Below are positions 52,978-54,374 of a stretch of DNA of 54,374 nt, piece by piece. The DNA lies in NCBI GenBank assembly GCA_903642225.1, contig CAHJWI010000032.1, positions 1 through 54,374 of the forward strand, written 5' to 3'. The notes below the pieces were generated by a model that was not told the DNA's origin, searched no databases, and saw nothing but the letters and a program-made list of their open reading frames with translations. Source of the DNA: Acidobacteriaceae bacterium. Its GTDB lineage: Bacteria; Acidobacteriota; Terriglobia; Terriglobales; Acidobacteriaceae. The stretch's first letter is position 1. The number at the start of each line of letters is the position of its first letter. Position numbers and translations under genes: made by a program.

Positions 52978-54374
52978 CTACCCCACCACAACGATCTCCG
53001 AGAAGTCCGCGATACGGGAAAAGTCATTGAGCATGCGCTGCAGCAAGCCCAGCCGCGCCGCTCGTATCTCTACCTCCGGCACCATCACCATCACCTTGTC
53101 GAAGAAGGCATCCACCGCCGGCCTAAGCGTCGCGATCACTCTAAGAGCTTGGAGATAATCTAGTTGTGCTCTGAAAGTTTCAGCTTCCTTCGCAACCCTT
53201 GCTGCCTCGCGTCGAAGTGTTGTTTCTTCAAGTTGTGCCCCGCTTGCTATCTGCGAATCAAAATTCAGCAGTCCTCCGTCACCCTTCGCCTGAGCTTGGT
53301 CCAATATGTTCTTCATGCGTTTGAAAGCGGCACTGACAGCCTCAAAGTCCGCGGTGTTTCGCGCTTGCGACACTGCTTCGACACGCGCAACTGCGTCTCG
53401 GACATCCGTATGCTTTGTCGCGAGTACAGCCTTTACAGAATCGTAGGAAAAGCCACGTACGTCCCGCAGATACCACTCCAAACGTTCAAACAGAAACGCT
53501 TTGACCTCAATCTGCGTGTTTGACACACCCGGAGCGTGCATCAAAAGAGCTATTTGTTCAAGCGTCAGCGGCAGCTCACTCTCTGCCAGCATCTTGACGA
53601 TTCCGTTCGCCGCGCGGCGCAATGCAAATGGATCTTTAGACCCCGTTGGCTGCAGGCCCAAACCGAACATGCCGCTAATTGTGTCGGCCTTGTCCGCGAT
53701 GGAAAGCACCAGGCCTTCGGCGGTGCGTGGAATACCGTCTTCCATCGATGCTGGCAGGTAGTGGTCGTAGATCGCCGTGGCCGCCGCCGCAGACATACCC
53801 TGCGCCCGCGCGTACAGCCCGCCCACGACGCCCTGCAGCTCTGTGAATTCCTTCACCAACTCCGTCGTCAGGTCCGTTTTTGCCAGCCGCGCTGCTTCGT
53901 CCAGCGCCGCTAAGTCCAAACCTGCAACCCGGGTGCCAAACTCCGCTGCGATGCGACGTACCCTCTGCGTCTTGGCCGCGTAACTCCCCAATTCCTTCTG
54001 AAACGTCACCTTCTCCAGCAGCGCCACTCGCTCCACCAGCGGCACCCGCTGATCGAACTCATAGAAGAACCGCGCATCGTTAAACCGAGCCCGCAGCACC
54101 CGTTCGTTCCCATGCCGAATCACGCCCAGCGCAGGCTCCGCCACCTCGGTATTCAGCACCGCCAGAAAATACGGCAGCAGCTTCCCATCCCCGCCCTCCG
54201 GCGCAAAGTAGTTCTGGTGATCCCGCATCACCGTTACCAGCACCTCCTCCGGCAACCGCAAAAAGTCCGCCTCGAACCCGCCCATCACCACCGAAGGCCA
54301 CTCCGTCAGGTGCGTAACCTTGTCTACCAGCGCATGATCCTCGCGCCAACGCGCACCCTCCACCGCCCAGATCG
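52978..54374 (-). CDS. glyS: Glycyl-tRNA synthetase beta subunit, N-terminus outside the window
   Basis: About 465 codons are present, reading leftward from the right window edge to the stop at 52978. The enzyme charges tRNA-Gly as an alpha2beta2 complex; the beta subunit binds the tRNA. EWPSVVMGGFEADFLRLPEEVL, MRDHQNYFAPEG, KVTFQKELGSYAAKTQRVRR and ALRRAANGIVKML are conserved beta-subunit blocks, and the C-terminal DALR-like helical part is visible. glyQ is not seen. Third codon positions are markedly less GC-rich in about 53150-53740 than on either side, suggesting a recombined patch. Confidence 0.95.
   Translation of the reverse strand, partial: IWAVEGARWREDHALVDKVTHLTEWPSVVMGGFEADFLRLPEEVLVTVMRDHQNYFAPEGGDGKLLPYFLAVLNTEVAEPALGVIRHGNERVLRARFNDARFFYEFDQRVPLVERVALLEKVTFQKELGSYAAKTQRVRRIAAEFGTRVAGLDLAALDEAARLAKTDLTTELVKEFTELQGVVGGLYARAQGMSAAAATAIYDHYLPASMEDGIPRTAEGLVLSIADKADTISGMFGLGLQPTGSKDPFALRRAANGIVKMLAESELPLTLEQIALLMHAPGVSNTQIEVKAFLFERLEWYLRDVRGFSYDSVKAVLATKHTDVRDAVARVEAVSQARNTADFEAVSAAFKRMKNILDQAQAKGDGGLLNFDSQIASGAQLEETTLRREAARVAKEAETFRAQLDYLQALRVIATLRPAVDAFFDKVMVMVPEVEIRAARLGLLQRMLNDFSRIADFSEIVVVG

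Overview
The window looks like part of an Acidobacteriota chromosome, probably a soil Terriglobia relative (Terriglobus, Granulicella or Edaphobacter type). The reasons are the large Oar-like TonB-dependent receptor with the LPLNGRNF motif, the secreted CRTAC1 (FG-GAP plus UnbV) proteins, the secreted TPR proteins, the UPF0182 membrane protein and a very long LptC/LptA-like protein. This is inferred from gene content; no 16S gene is present.

Layout. (1) 1-745: the 3' part of a tRNA-Leu(CAA), then a decayed tract with an IS6-like transposase remnant. (2) 746-18621: a block of secreted proteins. It holds a GH36 alpha-galactosidase, a secreted TPR protein with a carboxypeptidase-regulatory-like domain, a CRTAC1 propeller protein, a 1286-residue propeller/UnbV/thioredoxin-like/TPR fusion, a 1248-residue TonB-dependent receptor with its own promoter and terminator, a second TPR protein paralogous to the first, a Tat-exported alkaline-phosphatase-like protein and a protein of unknown family. 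(3) 18622-21456: gene remnants around a secreted serine hydrolase. (4) 21457-29878: an accessory catabolic cluster with a YdiJ-type FAD/Fe-S dehydrogenase, an MFS transporter, a double SnoaL-like protein, a bicupin and a HisD-family dehydrogenase that is probably not for histidine. (5) 30286-35505: UPF0182, an orphan Fur-box-like palindrome, a DUF1345 membrane protein, an outer-membrane channel-like protein and an unusual tRNA-Arg(CCU). (6) 35632-54374: housekeeping genes: ispG, priA, a GNAT acetyltransferase, a LysR regulator, a family 4 uracil-DNA glycosylase, rpoZ, gmk, an MsbA-like exporter, rapZ, hpf, rpoN, lptB, an lptC/lptA-like gene, a DUF4260 gene and part of glyS.

How the genes may work together. 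The secreted block plausibly forms a surface capture and uptake unit. The TonB-dependent receptor is the import channel. The propeller/UnbV and TPR proteins could be ligand-binding partners, by analogy with the helical TPR-fold SusD that pairs with SusC in Bacteroidota. The phosphatase-like protein would process substrate. The lptC-lptB-rpoN-hpf-rapZ order is the classic envelope/nitrogen cluster seen in Proteobacteria, here without ptsN.

The two most distinctive observations are the tRNA-Arg(CCU), whose near-universal G19-C56 elbow pair is swapped to C19-G56, and the TonB receptor/propeller/TPR block, in which a thioredoxin-like domain has lost its CxxC and two TPR paralogs share an invariant signature.
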